Source: Mixophyes australis
Lineage: Eukaryota; Chordata; Amphibia; Anura; Limnodynastidae
Direction of reading: 5' to 3'
Assembly (NCBI GenBank): GCA_036250195.1
Contig: JAVHZZ010000002.1
Coordinates: 69,492,205-69,556,204 of the forward strand
DNA: 64,000 nucleotides
Part shown: positions 21,219 to 32,308 of the stretch, in pieces
How the letters are laid out: each line of letters opens with the position of its first letter
How positions within the stretch are numbered: the stretch's first letter is position 1
Translations under genes and position numbers: made by a program
Notes under the pieces: model-generated
What the model was told of the DNA's origin: nothing
The model's input: the letters and a program-made list of their open reading frames with translations, nothing else
Database searches by the model: none

Positions 21219-22751
21219 CAGTCATGGGCAAAAGTTTTGAGAATGACACAAATATTATTTTTCAAAAAGTCTGCTGCCTCAGTTTTTATTATGGCAATTT
21301 GCATATACTCCAGAATATCATGAAGAGTGATCAGATGAATTGTGATGAATTTCTTTGCCATGACAATGAACTTTATCCCAAAACAACATTTCCACTGTAT
21401 TTCAGCCCTGCCACATTATGACCAACTGACATCAAGTCAGTGAGTATCTTGTTAACACAGGTGAGAGTGTTGACGTGGACAAAGCTGGAGATCACTCTGT
21501 CATGCTGATTGAGTTATAACAACAGACTAGAAGTTTTAAAAGGTGGGTGGTGCTTGATATCATTGTTCTTCCTCTGTTAACCATGGTTATATGCAAGGAA
21601 ACACGTAAGTCATCATTGCTTTGCACAAAAGGGCTTCACAGGCAAGGATATTGCTGCTAGTAAGATTGCACCTGAATCAACCATTTATCGGATCATCAAG
21701 AACTTCAAGGAGACAGGTTCAATAGTTGTGAAGAAGGTTTCAGGGCGCCCAAGAACATCCAGCAAGCGCCAGAATTGTCTCCTAAAGTTGATTCAGCTGC
21801 TGGATAGAGGCACCACCAGTGCAGATCTTGCTCATTAATGGCAGCAAAGCAGATGTGAGTGCATCTGCACGCACAGTGAGACGAAGACTTTTGGAGGATG
21901 GCCTGGTGTCTTGAAGGCCAGCAAAGAAGCCACTTCTCTCCAGGAAAAACATCAGGGACAAACTGATATTCTGCAAAAGCTACAGGGTTTGGACTGCTGA
22001 AGACTTCGGTAAAGTCATTTTCTCTGATAAACCCCCTTTTAGATTGTTTGGGGCATCTGGAAAAATGCTTGTCTGGGGGAAGGAAAGGTGAGCGCTACCA
22101 TCTGTCCTGTGTCATTCCAACAGTAAAGCATCTTGAGACCATTCATGTGTGGGGTTGCTTCTCAGCCAAGTAAGTGGACTCACAATTTTGCCTTAAAACA
22201 CAGCAATGAATAAAGAATGTTACCAAAAAACATCCTCCAAGACCAATTCTCCCAACCACCCAAGAACAATTTGGTGATAAACAATGCCTTTTCCAACATG
22301 ATGGAGCACCTTGCCATAAGGCAAAAGTGGTAACTAAGTGGGGGGATCAAAACATTGAGATTTTGGGTCCATGGCCAGGAAACTCCCCAGACCTTAATCC
22401 TATTGAGAACTTGTGGGCAATCCTCAAGAGGCAGATGGGCAAACAAAAACTCCAAGCATTGATTAGTCAAGAATGGGCGGCCATCAGTCAGTATGTGGCC
22501 CAGGAGTTGATTGACAGTATGCCAGGCCGAATTGCAGAGGTCTTCAAAACAAAGGGTAGACACTGCAAATATTGACTCTTTGCATAAACTTAATGTAGTT
22601 GTCAATAAAAGCCTTTGACACTTATGAAATGCTTGTAATTTTACTTCAGTATACCATAGCAATATCTGACAAAAAGTTCTATGAACACTAAGGCAGAAAA
22701 CTTTGTGAAAACTAATACTTGTGTCATTCTCAAAACTTTTGGCCATGACTG
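21219..22751 (+). mobile_element. Tc1/mariner element with matched ends
   Basis: Terminal inverted repeats start CAGTCATGGGCAAAAGTTTT and, on the other strand, CAGTCATGGCCAAAAGTTTT, continuing with GAGAATGACACAA on both. A TA flanks each side (21217-21218, 22752-22753), the Tc1 target. The length of 1533 bp is slightly short of a typical 1.6-kb Tc1 element. It lies in the 13-kb integrin intron. Confidence 0.93.
21600..22575 (+). pseudogene. Tc1 transposase, degenerate
   Basis: Tc1 transposases cut and paste their element with an N-terminal paired helix-turn-helix and a DDE/D catalytic core. In shifting frames I can read the paired-like domain (GCPRTSSKRQ after SIVVKKVSG near 21720-21775), HVWGCFSAK near 22145, DGAPCHKAKVV near 22300-22335 (second Asp), and NSPDLNPIENLWAILK near 22383-22430 (final acidic residue in ENLW). 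The only sizeable open frame is 82 codons at the C-terminus (22327-22575). Stops, frameshifts and a deletion around 22010-22080 make it inactive. The minus frame at 22180-22758 is its shadow. Confidence 0.88.
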
Positions 22752-22753
22752 TA

Positions 22754-23585
22754 TACATTATAGAATATACTGATTGAGATAAAGGGATATATTAGACCAA
22801 CATAGACTTGCAGAGTACTCAGTAAAATAAACATCATACAACACAGGCATATCTTGGCTTTTAGCTCATTTATTTTCACAGACAGCAGAAGGAAATGAAT
22901 ATTTTGAGAACTTCCGATGTGAAAACCTCAAGAGCTTCTGCAATGTGTCATACAAGATACTAGCAGACACATGACACCAATATGCCCCTCACTACCAGAC
23001 ACTTTAATGCCAGACAGAAAATGCCAGACAGAGAATGCAGAGATGTAGAAGTCCGACCACGTCATTTCTACAAAGAGGTTATGCATATATATTGTGTGGT
23101 TCCTTTCCACATAAAACAACAGCAGCCCCGTGTGTGAGAGAAGCTTCCTGATATGTTGTGACTTGGTAATTTAAAGCAGGCACTGAGACTTTTTTTTAAT
23201 GGTAATAGATGCATAAACCTCTGTAAATTATTTTTGTATAATGTACATACAAGCTGTCAAGATTTAGGATGGGCAGTCCCAATTTGATCCACCTGGAAGA
23301 TGGTGCGTGCAGCAATGTTAGGGTAGAGGATTTGGTTTTAAGGGCAGCCTATCATTTTGTAAAAAGTAGGCATGGCTTCACATGATCACGCCCCAACATC
23401 CATGGTCACACCCCCTTTTTTTGTGCACTTCTGCAAAGCCATTTTGGGCCAGGACCAATGTTGGGAGGTATAGTAAATGATGTTGTCTCTTTTGTGTTAA
23501 TTAGGAAAACTTGTGTATTACAGGGAATGATACACCCCCACAGGAATATACACAAATCCCCAGTGGGCCCTTCTGCCTGAGGGCC
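22754..23585. other. Unassigned intron
   Basis: No coding signal. 23340-23470 is a GC-richer patch with GATCACGCCCC and GGTCACACCCCC, probably part of an old short interspersed repeat. Confidence 0.4.
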
Positions 23586-23593
23586 CCTACCCT

Positions 23594-23986
23594 CAGGGCT
23601 GGATTAACCCGAGGTCTAACTGGGCTATAGCCCAGGGGCCTTGGGCATTCAGGGGGCCCTTCAAACTCCTCAGCAGCATTATTGATCGGTCGGGGGCGGG
23701 GGCGCCCCCGGCCCGATCAATGCTGCTGAGTACTGTCAGTGCAGTCCTCCGTCCCGGCGCGCTGTAGTCTGCTTACTGAGGATATCTCACGAGAGTTCAT
23801 GAACTCTCGCGAGATCTCCTCAGTAAGGAGCTTACAGCGCGCCGGGACGGAGGACTGCACTGACAGGTAAGTGCTTGGGGGGGTCCTCGCGGGGGGCGGG
23901 GGGCGGCGGATGGCTCACATTGGGGGCCTCGCGGGGAATGGAGGGCCCCTTAGCCCAGGGGCCTCCATTCCCTTAATCCGGCCCTG
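23594..23986. mobile_element. hAT MITE, 393 bp, two internal hairpins
   Basis: Ends CAGGGCTGGATTAA and TTAATCCGGCCCTG are inverted repeats; the exact 8-bp duplication CCTACCCT lies at 23586-23593 and 23987-23994. Inside are two long hairpins: one centred on GGGCGCCCCC near 23703 and one on GTTCATGAAC near 23797, the latter with arms containing TGCAGTCCTCCGTCCCGGCG. Very CpG-rich. Subterminal sequence also mirrors (AGCCCAGGGGCC near both ends). Confidence 0.93.
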
Positions 23987-24169
23987 CCTACCCTAGGGGA
24001 GGGGGGCAGAGACCGTGCAATTCAGGAACAATAGTGTAACATGCCCAGCTTCCTGCACAAGTAAGTGTAGCAGACGTCAACTAATGATGTCACTACTTTG
24101 TCTGTGTAGAGATGACAGAGTACCGCAAATACCGAAATAAAGCAGAGCCTTAAGTTTTGTAATTGTACT

Positions 24170-24555
24170 CAGGCCCGGCACTCCCATTAGGCAAGGTTAG
24201 GCACTTGCCTAGGGCGCCGGGCTCTGGAGGACGCCTGGAGGGCGCCCTCCAGAATGAAAATTACTTTAAAACTGTGCGGCGACCGCTGACCATACCTGTC
24301 ACGGCCGCCGCACAGCATTCAGATGCACGGGGGAGGGAGGAAGAGGCTATTGCTCACCACCGCCACCTCTCTGCTCCGTCTCCTCCCCTCCACTCACTAG
24401 TGTCAGTGAGTGGAGGGGAGGAGACGGAGCAGAGAGGCGGCGGTGGTGAGGTAAGGAAAGACGGGGGGGGGAGGGGGAGGGCGCCGATTGTAGCGGGGGG
24501 GGGGGGCGATTTAGTAAAAATGCCTAGGGCGCCATGGAGGCTAGCACCGGCCCTG
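24170..24555. mobile_element. hAT MITE, 386 bp, CAGGCCCGGC family
   Basis: Ends CAGGCCCGGCACTCCCATT and GCTAGCACCGGCCCTG; the exact 8-bp duplication ATTGTACT lies at 24162-24169 and 24556-24563. A central hairpin pairs CTCCGTCTCCTCCCCTCCAC with its complement around TAGTGTCA. The 142-codon plus frame here is an artefact of GC-rich palindromic DNA. It belongs to the same family as 32309-33152. Confidence 0.93.
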
Positions 24556-24563
24556 ATTGTACT

Positions 24564-25732
24564 GCATAGGTTTCAAGAGAACGAGGGGTGAGACGTGAAA
24601 CATCTTATGTATAAAACAATATAGAACGTCACTTCATATAGAAGCCCCATGTATGTTTTACTCTCAACATGTAGCAGTTAGGTCAGGGTACCTCTCCTGT
24701 AGCTCCACATTTATCACAGAGTACAGTATTTATGACAAGTCAGAGCACTGGCAAAATTATAAATGTGACAACTTTTCCATAATCTCCAATTTAAGGCCAC
24801 CAAGGCTTTCAAACCTGTTGCTTAGACACATGTAGCAAAGTGTGTATACTGTGACAAGCTGTCTACCTGCAATTGTCAGTCACCTTCCATCCACTCATAG
24901 GTTTTATATATAGCAAGGTATTCATTGGCAAATGTAAGGCTTCCAGGCATCCCCTACTTGGGGTACTGGTTATCTTGTAATTTGGTATTACTGAACATGG
25001 ATGGGCCAGGTCAATGGCCATATTATACATTGTTCTGAAACATTCAAGTGGCGCAGAGAGGAGGTTACATAGATAACATAGAGAACATATAAAGGAAAAT
25101 GGTTTTGAGAGATTGCTGATTGTCAAAGAAATAGAGAATACATGAAAGTTTGGTGGTACTGTTAAGTCACTTGGGGTTGGGTGGATGTAACTGTATACTA
25201 TGTGGAATATTGCATACTTGCAAAGTATACTTTTTCTTTATATACTACACCATGGCGCTAACCATATTCTCTGTGGTTATATGCGCCCTCTAATGGTGAC
25301 TGGTCATGCCCCTTTAGCAGAGCACGCACTATTTCAAGCGATATTGAATATACCCATTAATATTATTTGGGATTACCACTGGGCAAACTACAACTTTATC
25401 AGCACATTACAATGAAGCATGGTAGCCCTAGGGACCTGATCTATACAGACATTGGTGAAATTGTTTGATGGATTGCTGATTTCAATCATTTTCAAAATAA
25501 GGATTAATATAACACAAGTTCTTTGCACAGGTTCTCAATGGCCTAAAACATTGGCCCAATGGCCTGCTCTATGAAACCTATTATGTAGTAGCTAAATCAT
25601 GTGAAAATACTATTTTACATTATATTGCAGGGATGATATACCTTATAGACATTATATATTAACAAAACTAGAATTAATTTGTGCCCGATTTGAAAAATAT
25701 TTGGAAACTGGTTTTATATAATAGCTACTCTA

Positions 25733-25735
<3 letters not shown>
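24564..25735. other. Unassigned intron
   Basis: Apart from short low-complexity stretches I see no repeat ends and no coding signal. Frames here are 60-87 codons and match nothing recognised. Confidence 0.4.
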
Positions 25736-25799
<64 letters not shown>

Positions 25800-25818
25800 T
25801 TATTTATTTATTTATTTA
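25736..25818. repeat. Compound microsatellite (TG)n(TA)n(TTTA)n
   Basis: A run of TG, then TA, then TTTA units. The two open frames through it read Cys-Val, Tyr-Ile and Phe-Ile repeats and are not genes. Confidence 0.95.
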
Positions 25819-26285
25819 ACAATTCCTCTGGCAGACTGGGGTCACCGGGAGAGCAAGGAAGATGCAGAGGTGCGGGCATTGAGGGAGGAGTGCCCAGCAG
25901 TGGCGTAGGTAGCCGTGTCATCACGTGGAGTGGACCAGCGGCACTAGCATGCAATCACCTAATGCTGTAGTCCATGGGTCGCATAGAGATGGTTTCCCAC
26001 ATATAGCAATTCTGAGTGTAGTAGTCAGGGTTTAAGGGGAGCAAGTCCTAGGATCCCCCTGCATTGCCCAGCAGGATAGTAACAAATCTCCATGGAGACA
26101 AGCTTGGCGGTTCCCTTGGGAGGGAGAGGAAGATCCGAAGTAAGAGGGGGGTATTGCTGCATGTGACAGCATGCCTGCACTAAGGGAGAATTGTCTACTT
26201 ATGATAGAATTGCCCACTCTCCTGGAATGTGCGGGAAACTCCCAAATTCCAGGTAGGTGTAATGTAGAGAATAGGATCTAGTGCT
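25819..26285. other. Unassigned sequence left of the Gypsy 3' LTR
   Basis: Moderately GC-rich, no clear coding. 26200-26262 (GAATTGCCCACTCTCCTGGAATGTGCGGG and on) is a fragment of the CATACTTGCC-type short repeat. It adjoins the outer edge of the Gypsy 3' LTR; no target duplication was found. Confidence 0.35.
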
Positions 26286-26812
26286 AATCTAGGTTGGTGC
26301 AGGCGGACCAGATTTGTGGAGTCTAATGAGCTCCCCGGTACTCACCAAGAACCGCTGCAAGGTGGGATGGACTTAGCTGCCGAGAGCTCACAGGTCCACT
26401 GGCCTGCCACAAGATGTAGCACTGCGGAATGAGGACACAGGTATGCAGGAAAGGGATGGGGATTGTAGTGAGACAGCTGAGTCAGATTCTCGTAAGCAGA
26501 AGAATCAGCAGGCGGTCTCGAAGTCAGAACAAGCCGGGTCTAGAACACAAGGAGGCAGCATTGGAGCAAGCCAGGTCAGAATACCAAACGCAGGAGAAAC
26601 AGGAGTAGTCAAACAACCAGCACTGGTACACAGGTGTCAGGCATAATAATATGCAGCACAAGGAATCCACACAATAATGAAGCCTACAAGTTGCTCTGAC
26701 ACTAACTGAGTGTCAGAATGAGGTTTAAATACCCTTTGAAGTTTTAAATTTCCCGCCCTCCGATACCAGGAAGCGCAATGAGGTAAGTTTTCATAATGGT
26801 GGACTCCAGACA
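26286..26812 (-). repeat. Gypsy 3' LTR
   Basis: Shares with 31222-31940 the edge AATCTAGGTTGG, then GAGCTCCCCGGTA, ATTGTAGTGAGACAGCTGAG, and near the other edge TACAAGTTGCTCTGACA and AAATACCCTTTGAAGTTT. In element direction GGGTATTTAAACC is the TATA-like promoter counterpart. About 190 bp shorter than the 5' LTR, partly because it has a single copy of a 66-bp unit that is repeated in the other. Confidence 0.8.
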
Positions 26813-26814
26813 CC

Positions 26815-27064
26815 CTAATAAGGCTTGTCGGGGAAATTCCTATGAAATTGTCTAAGGAGCGTTAAGATCAGAGGCTTTAACCCAGGAACGCTCCTCGGGC
26901 TCATATCCATTCTGGTCCACCAAGAATTGTAAGGAACCTCTGGATACTCTGGAGTCCAAGATTTGTTTAACTTCATACTCCAATTGATCTTGATCCACAA
27001 CTGGTGTTGGAGTTTCGGAGGAGCTAGAAAACTGATTAGTGACCACAGGCTTCAAGAAAGACAT
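26815..27064 (-). pseudogene. Gypsy chromodomain
   Basis: After the integrase a segment reads EYEVKQILDSRVSRGSLQF then LVDQNGYEPEERSWVKASDL and, one frame over, LLRQFHRNFPDKPY followed by a stop just inside the LTR. The pattern Y-V-x-x-I-L-D-S, a yLVdW-like strand with Gln in place of Trp, and EERSWV are typical of chromovirus chromodomains, which bind methylated histone tails. A frameshift separates the last strand from the helix. Confidence 0.8.
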
Positions 27065-27224
27065 GGAAGACGTTGGGTATGCGCAAGGAGGGAGGAAGTT
27101 TAAGTCTCAAGGACCATTTGTGGTCATTGGTCCACAAATGGTCCAATGAATTTAGGTGCTAATTTTCTACTGGGGACCTTCAATTGAATGTTTTCAGTAG
27201 ACAACCATACCCTATCTCCAATGG

Positions 27225-28374
27225 CTAGTCTGGGAACTGCGCTTCTCTTCTTGACATAAATCTCCTTGGAACGATTAGAAGACCTTTCCAGGTTGGCTTT
27301 GACTGCAGGAACCTCAGAGGAAGAAATTTGAGGTAGGAAGTAGATAGTCTGGGATGACAGCTGTATAAAACAAAGAAGGGCAATTTAGAAATAGCCTCGT
27401 AATAATGATTATTTTGGGCAAATTCGGCCCATGGAAGAAGGTCCACCCAATAATTTTGGTTTTTGGTTTTGCTGTTAAACCATTGGACTGAGGATGTATG
27501 CTGACGAAAAATTGAGTTTGATTCAAAACTTGCCGCAAAAAACTCTCCAGAACCTGGATATAAATTGGGACCCACGATAAGAGACAATGGGCCTGAGTCA
27601 TTAAGGAGAGTAAAGCATAAAAAAGGAGTAACATTTGCACCTGGGCAAAACCATGTTGTATTGGAGGGGGAGGTAAATATAAAATGTGAGGCAGATTTAT
27701 AGTTTGGGTAGGGCATGTCCTAGATCATCTTTATATTTCAATGTAATAATAAAGCTAGCAAGTATTTGTGTGCTAGATGAAAAAACAGCCAGTATTTAAC
27801 TTATGTACAAAATAATAAACTGATTTGCACCCCTTGCATTGTAACATGGTTTGTCCCAGAGAGCATTTACTCCTTTGCTTGCCTTAATGACTCAGGCCCA
27901 ATGTGTAAGAGACATCCATGGAGGCAAAAAACTTCTTTGATGAAAATATCAGCCAAGGAGGAGGATGAAGGAATATTCTTTAGGGGAACAAAGTGAGTTG
28001 CCCTGGAGAAGCGATCATCAATGACTCAGATAACAGTGCAAGACTTGGAGGGAGGAAGATCCGTGATGAAGTCCATCAAAATTTGGGACCATGGGTAGTC
28101 AGGACTGGTAATGGAATGAGAGGTCCATAAGGTCTCCTCTGGGGAACCTTGTGTTGAACACATTCAGAACACGCAGAAACAAATTTCACAACATTGTAGC
28201 ATAACGAAGGCCACCAATAATTCCGAAAGAGTAGCTCCCAGGTTTTCCTGATACCCGTATGGCCAGAAAAGAGAGAACGATAAGCCCAATGTAGCAGTTT
28301 AATACGTGTTTGGGAAGTATTTTTCCTGGAGGACACCTTCTTTCAGTGAGGTACATAGTAGCCAGAATACACAT
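27225..28374 (-). pseudogene. Gypsy integrase, split by a MITE
   Basis: The H2C2 zinc-binding N-terminus is readable at 28336-28076: LLHWAYRSLFSGHTGIRKT, then NYWWPSLCYNVVKFV and CSECVQHKVPQRRP. The catalytic core follows (FITDLPPS near 28060 in another frame) and is interrupted at about 27899-27589 by the MITE. Past the MITE are FNSKTKNQNYWVDLLPWAEF and [14 protein letters not shown], core C-terminal sequence. Integrase would insert the cDNA; this copy is dead. Confidence 0.8.
27589..27899. mobile_element. MITE, GGGCCTGAGTCATTAAGG family, copy 1
   Basis: Ends GGGCCTGAGTCATTAAGG and CCTTAATGACTCAGGCCC are perfect inverts. The interior has AAAACCATGTTG...TTGCATTGTAACATGGTTT as a subterminal inverted pair and is AT-rich. 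It splits the Gypsy integrase. Copies 2 and 3 are at 44999-45270 and 46905-47920. CAATG at 27585-27589 and 27899-27903 may be the target duplication but could be part of the ends. Confidence 0.85.
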
Positions 28375-28474
28375 TTAGTATTAAATTGTTCTCCTCAGGG
28401 AGTTCCGAATCAGCCAAATCAATACCGTATCCGCCTTTAAATTCTCAGATCCGGGACTGAAGGTGATATTGATG

Positions 28475-29660
28475 TCAAAGCGGGAGAAGAACAAGGACCA
28501 TCTTGCTTGGCATGGGTTTAAACATCGTGTCGAGTGAAAATAGAGCAGATTTTTTATGATCGGTATATATATATACTGGAAATTGGGCACCCTCCAGAAG
28601 ATATCTCCACTCGGAAAGAGCTAATTTAATGATAAGAAGCTGCTTATCGCCTATTCCATAATTCCTCTCAGTGGATGAGAGGCGGCGAGAAAAGACTCCG
28701 CAGGAATGAAGTTTCCCGTAAGAGTTCCGTTGGGACAAAACAGCTCCTGTACCACAAGATGAGGCATCAACTTCAACATAAAAGGGACGTTGGCAGTCAG
28801 GTTGCTGAAGATTAGGGGCAGAGGAGAAGAGAAACTTTCTTGAAAGTCTCAACAGCTTCAGAAGGCCAAACCTTGGCATTGGCCATCTCACGGGTTAATG
28901 CCATAATGACTGCTACAAGGGAGGTTTATTCTCTGATAAACTGGCAAAAATAATGAGAGAATCCAAGGAAATGTTGTGTTTCCTTGAGGCCGGAGGGTTG
29001 TGGCCAGTCTAAATAGCTCTTAGTTTGGCCTGATCCATCTGGAGTCCTGTCCCAGAAATGATGTAACCCAAAAAGGGTAACTGCTTCTGCTCAAAAGCAC
29101 ATTATTCTAAATTGCTGAACAAATGATTCTATCTTAGGCGAAAAAGGACCTCCGCTACATGTTTTCGATGACTCAAATCCTTAGAGAAGATAAGAATGTC
29201 ATCTACATAAATGACAACAAATTGATAGAGAAGGTCTCTATCAATTGATAGAGAAGGTCATGAAGTCTTGAAATACAGTGGGGAAGTTACACAACGCAAA
29301 AGGCATGACCAAATATTCAAAATAGCCATCACATGTGTTGAAGGCTGTCTTGCACTTGACCCCCTTCTTTTTTTCGTATAAGGTTGTAGGCCCCGCGTAG
29401 GTCTAATTTAGAGAAAATAGTAGCTGCCTTAATGCGATCGTATAATTCAAAGATCAAAGGAAGCAGATATCGTTTTTTACAGTACTAGTATTAAGACCTC
29501 TATAATCAATACAGGGACGAAGACCGCTGTCTTTCTTTTTCACAAAGAAAAAGCCTGCTCCTGCAGGGGAAGAAGATTTACAGATGAAACCCCTCTTAAG
29601 ATTTTCTTGAATATATTCAGCCATTGCATTGTATTCAGGAATGGACAAGGATAAACACGA
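28475..29660 (-). pseudogene. Gypsy reverse transcriptase and RNase H, broken
   Basis: The RT begins with [21 protein letters not shown] sequence (29648-29454), [20 protein letters not shown] and [11 protein letters not shown], an RT fingers signature. The palm motif VVIYVDDILIFSKDLSHRK has its catalytic YVDD at 29198-29209. A short local duplication (GATAGAGAAGGTC twice near 29222-29260) breaks the region just before the motif. RNase H follows at 28891-28475 with [19 protein letters not shown] (Asp), [15 protein letters not shown] (Glu) and [10 protein letters not shown] (Asp). The catalytic residues remain but the frame is broken at several points. Confidence 0.85.
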
Positions 29661-29741
29661 CCTCTGGGGATAGGTTTCCCAGGTATGAGGTCAATGCTAC
29701 AATCCCAAATTCTATAAGGGGGTAATTTAGTAGCTTCTTGT

Positions 29742-30248
29742 TCACAGAAGCCATCCACAAAACTCTGATATGGAGCGGGAAGCAGAGGAAGGGAAGTCAA
29801 ACTGGAGCAGAACAGGGAGGACCTGGGAACCACCTTCTGTAAACAATGCGAATGACAATATTGACCCCAAGACAATATATGGGCAGACTGCCAGTCCAGA
29901 GTGGGGGAGTGTAGATGAAGCCAGGAAAGACCCAAAAAAGTGTTTTGGATCACTAGGAAGGAAATAGAGTCCGTGTAATAGTCCAATATGAAGGGTTATG
30001 GCGACTGTGCGGAGCAGAATAAAACCTCCGGTAATCTTGTTCCCATCTATGGTGGTAAGAGAGACCAGTTGATCCACAGGTTGAGTGGAGATGGCGCCCT
30101 GGTCAACCGTAGCAGCAGAAATGAAATTATCTGCACCTCTGGAATCCAGAAGTGCAGACAGGGAAATAGTGGAGGACCATAGCGCAAGGACTGGGAATGA
30201 CAAGACTGTCTTTACAGTGAATAGAGGAGAGAGTATGACAAGGGGCAC
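29742..30248 (-). pseudogene. Gypsy protease region
   Basis: 168-codon open piece containing ALLDSRGADNFIS, a disrupted form of the aspartic protease motif LLDSGA-x-x-NFI: an extra Arg sits between Ser and Gly. Downstream TTIDGNKITGG fits the following strand of the fold. The protease would mature the Gag-Pol polyprotein. The frame is lost near 29900-29980, where the following segment reads in another frame ([14 protein letters not shown] is the shifted RT linker). Confidence 0.7.
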
Positions 30249-31212
30249 CTAACAAGACCTCTCAGATCCTCATTAGGCCCTGTAGTTTCACAGACACTTA
30301 GGATAGGCTCCTAGAAGGTGACCGCTTTTTCCGCAGTACAAACACTATTTTTTCCGAAACCTCCTCTCCCTATCTTCAGCTGTAAGGAGAGTTCTCCCCA
30401 ATTGCATAGGCTGTTCGGGAGGGAGCGTAGGCGACTGAAAATTAGGAGCCAAATGGATAGTACTGCGACGAGATTGTTTCTTTTCTAAATTTCATTCTTT
30501 ACAGTGCAGATCAATCTTGACGCACAGAAATCAGATCATCAATAGTAGCAGGAAGTTCCCATGACACCAGCTCATCTTTTATTCGATCTGAGAGACCCTG
30601 CCAGAAGGTAACGACTATAGCCTCATTATTCCAGCGAAGTTCCGATGCCATGCTTTAAAATTGGATTGCGTATTGCCCCATGGACTGGGTACCTTGATGT
30701 AAATGTAGGTTTCCGGTAGCTGCATTGGAAACCCTACCGAGTTCATCAAAAATCTTCTTAAAGGTGGCCAAGGTGTTGGCACAGTTGTGTAACAGGGGAT
30801 CATTGCTCTTTCATAAAGGTGAAGTCCAAGTCAAAGCTTGACCTGAAGGAAGCAAAATAATATAGGCTACATTAGCCTTTTCTGAAGGGAAGTTCCAGGG
30901 AAGGAGTTCAGATTGTATAGCATATTGATTTAAGAATCCTCTACAAAGCTTGGGATCCCCATCAAACTTTAAAGGATTAGAAATGCGCAGTTGTGAAGCT
31001 GCTGTGACTGCTGGGGTAGATTCCGGAGCAGATGCTGAAGACTTAGACCCCGCTAGGGTGTTCTGGAGTGTATCTGTGTGGGCAGAGAGACCTTGAAGAA
31101 ATTTGAGGAGATGCATTTGATCCTGCTTTTCCACTGTTCCGACTTGATGTTCCAATAGATCCCTAGGAGACGGACTTTCCGCTGGATCCACAGTCAGAGC
31201 AAACTGTAACAC
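30240..31212 (-). pseudogene. Gypsy gag, broken
   Basis: The N-terminal 133 codons (31212-30811) are open and include LRISNPLKFDGDPKLCRGFL, the usual start of the Gypsy capsid domain, then PSGQALTWTSPL. After a stop the capsid continues in pieces (30803-30615). Near 30298-30350 the zinc knuckle is visible as CLYCGKSGHLLGAYP: the first two Cys and the His are in place but Tyr replaces the last Cys. Gag would package element RNA in cytoplasmic particles. The start Met lies 10 bases from the LTR edge, which is close but compatible with this clade. Confidence 0.75.
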
Positions 31213-31221
31213 AGAGAAAAG

Positions 31222-31940
31222 AATCTAGGTTGGCGCTGGCCGAGCTCCCCGGTATTCACCAAGAACCAATACAAGGTGAGATGGACTTGTTTGCCAAAAG
31301 CTCACAGGTCGCGGTCCACTGGTCTGCCACAAGATGTAGCACTTTGGAAGGAGGACACTAGTATGCAGGAAGAGGACAGGGATTGTAGTGAGACAGCTGA
31401 GTCAGATTCTCGTAAGCAGAAGAATCAGCAGGCAGTCTTGAACTTAGAACAAGCCGACTCTGGTGCACAATCGGATGGCAAGGTACAGAATCACCAGGCT
31501 GTCTCAGAGTCAGAACAAGCTGGGTCTGGTACACAATTGGATGACGAGGTACACAATCAGAAGGTGGTCTAAGAATCAGAATAAGCCAGGTTTGGTACAC
31601 AAGAAGGCAGCAGCAGAAGGTCAACAAACCGGGTCAGAACACCAAAGGCAGGAGAAACAGGAGTAGTCAGACAAACAGCACTGGTACACAGGAGTCAGGC
31701 AGAATAATGCAGCACAAGGAATCCACACAATAATGGAGTCAGGAAGCCTACAAGTTGCTCTGACAATAACCCAGTGTCAGAGCAAGGTATAAATACCCTT
31801 TGAAGTTTGAAATTACCTGCCCTGGTTTGCGATCATGTGACCACCGATACCCGTATGTCTGGCTCCGACAGCAGAGAGAACAGCGCTGGTGCATGGAGAG
31901 GTAAGTTTTTGTAACAGTAGGTCTTCCAGACTCCCGGGAG
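31222..31940 (-). repeat. Gypsy 5' LTR with 66-bp tandem expansion
   Basis: Matches the 3' LTR at both ends. In element direction GGGTATTTATACC is the TATA box. Inside, a 66-bp unit beginning GTCT at 31435, 31501 and 31567 occurs two and a half times, each with CAGAA(C/T)AAGC and GGTRCACAA. Outer edge uncertain by about 10 bases. The divergence between the two LTRs indicates an old insertion. Confidence 0.8.
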
Positions 31941-32170
31941 AGCAGGCCATTATCCCGCATCCTGCCCATCCTGCTCACTTCCTAGTGAAGGTGGCAGGAT
32001 GGGAGACTTCATGAAGCAATATGCTGTGAATCGTGGCATCTTCACCATGTCCCCTCGATGAATTGTGGGGCCAAAATTACGCCATTCGTTACGCCCCAGT
32101 TTGCTTCTGTCGTCAAACTACACCATCCCTCTGGAATCTCCCGGAGGGAAGTGTAAAATTTGGTAAGTAT
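31941..32170. repeat. Decayed CATACTTGCC-type short repeat
   Basis: Contains ACTCCCGGGAGAGCAGGCC at one end and TCTGGAATCTCCCGGAGGGA with GGTAAGTATG at the other, the hallmark phrases of a family with members at 37153-37300, 38555-38660 and 43182-43376. No coding capacity. Confidence 0.5.
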
Positions 32171-32308
32171 GATTTATGCCATGCAACTGAATAGCTTAAT
32201 GTATGACTGTAACTACATCAACAGTCTAAGCGTGATGCAGACGGATAGAGGAGATGTGAACTGTATTATTCACATCTTAAGACACGCTTAAGATTCATGC
32301 AGGAGGAG

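Larger units (their letters stand above)
26286..31940 (-). mobile_element. Ty3/Gypsy chromovirus with both LTRs
   Basis: On the minus strand the order is 5' LTR (31940-31222), gag, protease, RT, RNase H, integrase, chromodomain, 3' LTR (26812-26286). The protease-RT-RNase H-integrase order is Ty3/Gypsy, and the C-terminal chromodomain defines chromoviruses, which use it to target chromatin. All coding regions are broken by stops or frameshifts. A 311-bp MITE interrupts the integrase at about 27589-27899. It lies in the 13-kb integrin intron, in the same orientation as the gene. No target duplication was recognised. Confidence 0.88.

Noticed and set aside
22180..22758. 192-codon minus frame
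   Set aside because: Antisense shadow of the Tc1 transposase C-terminus.
24163..24591. 142-codon plus frame
   Set aside because: Lies across a palindromic GC-rich hAT MITE and its flanks; no domain, low-complexity Arg/Gly composition.
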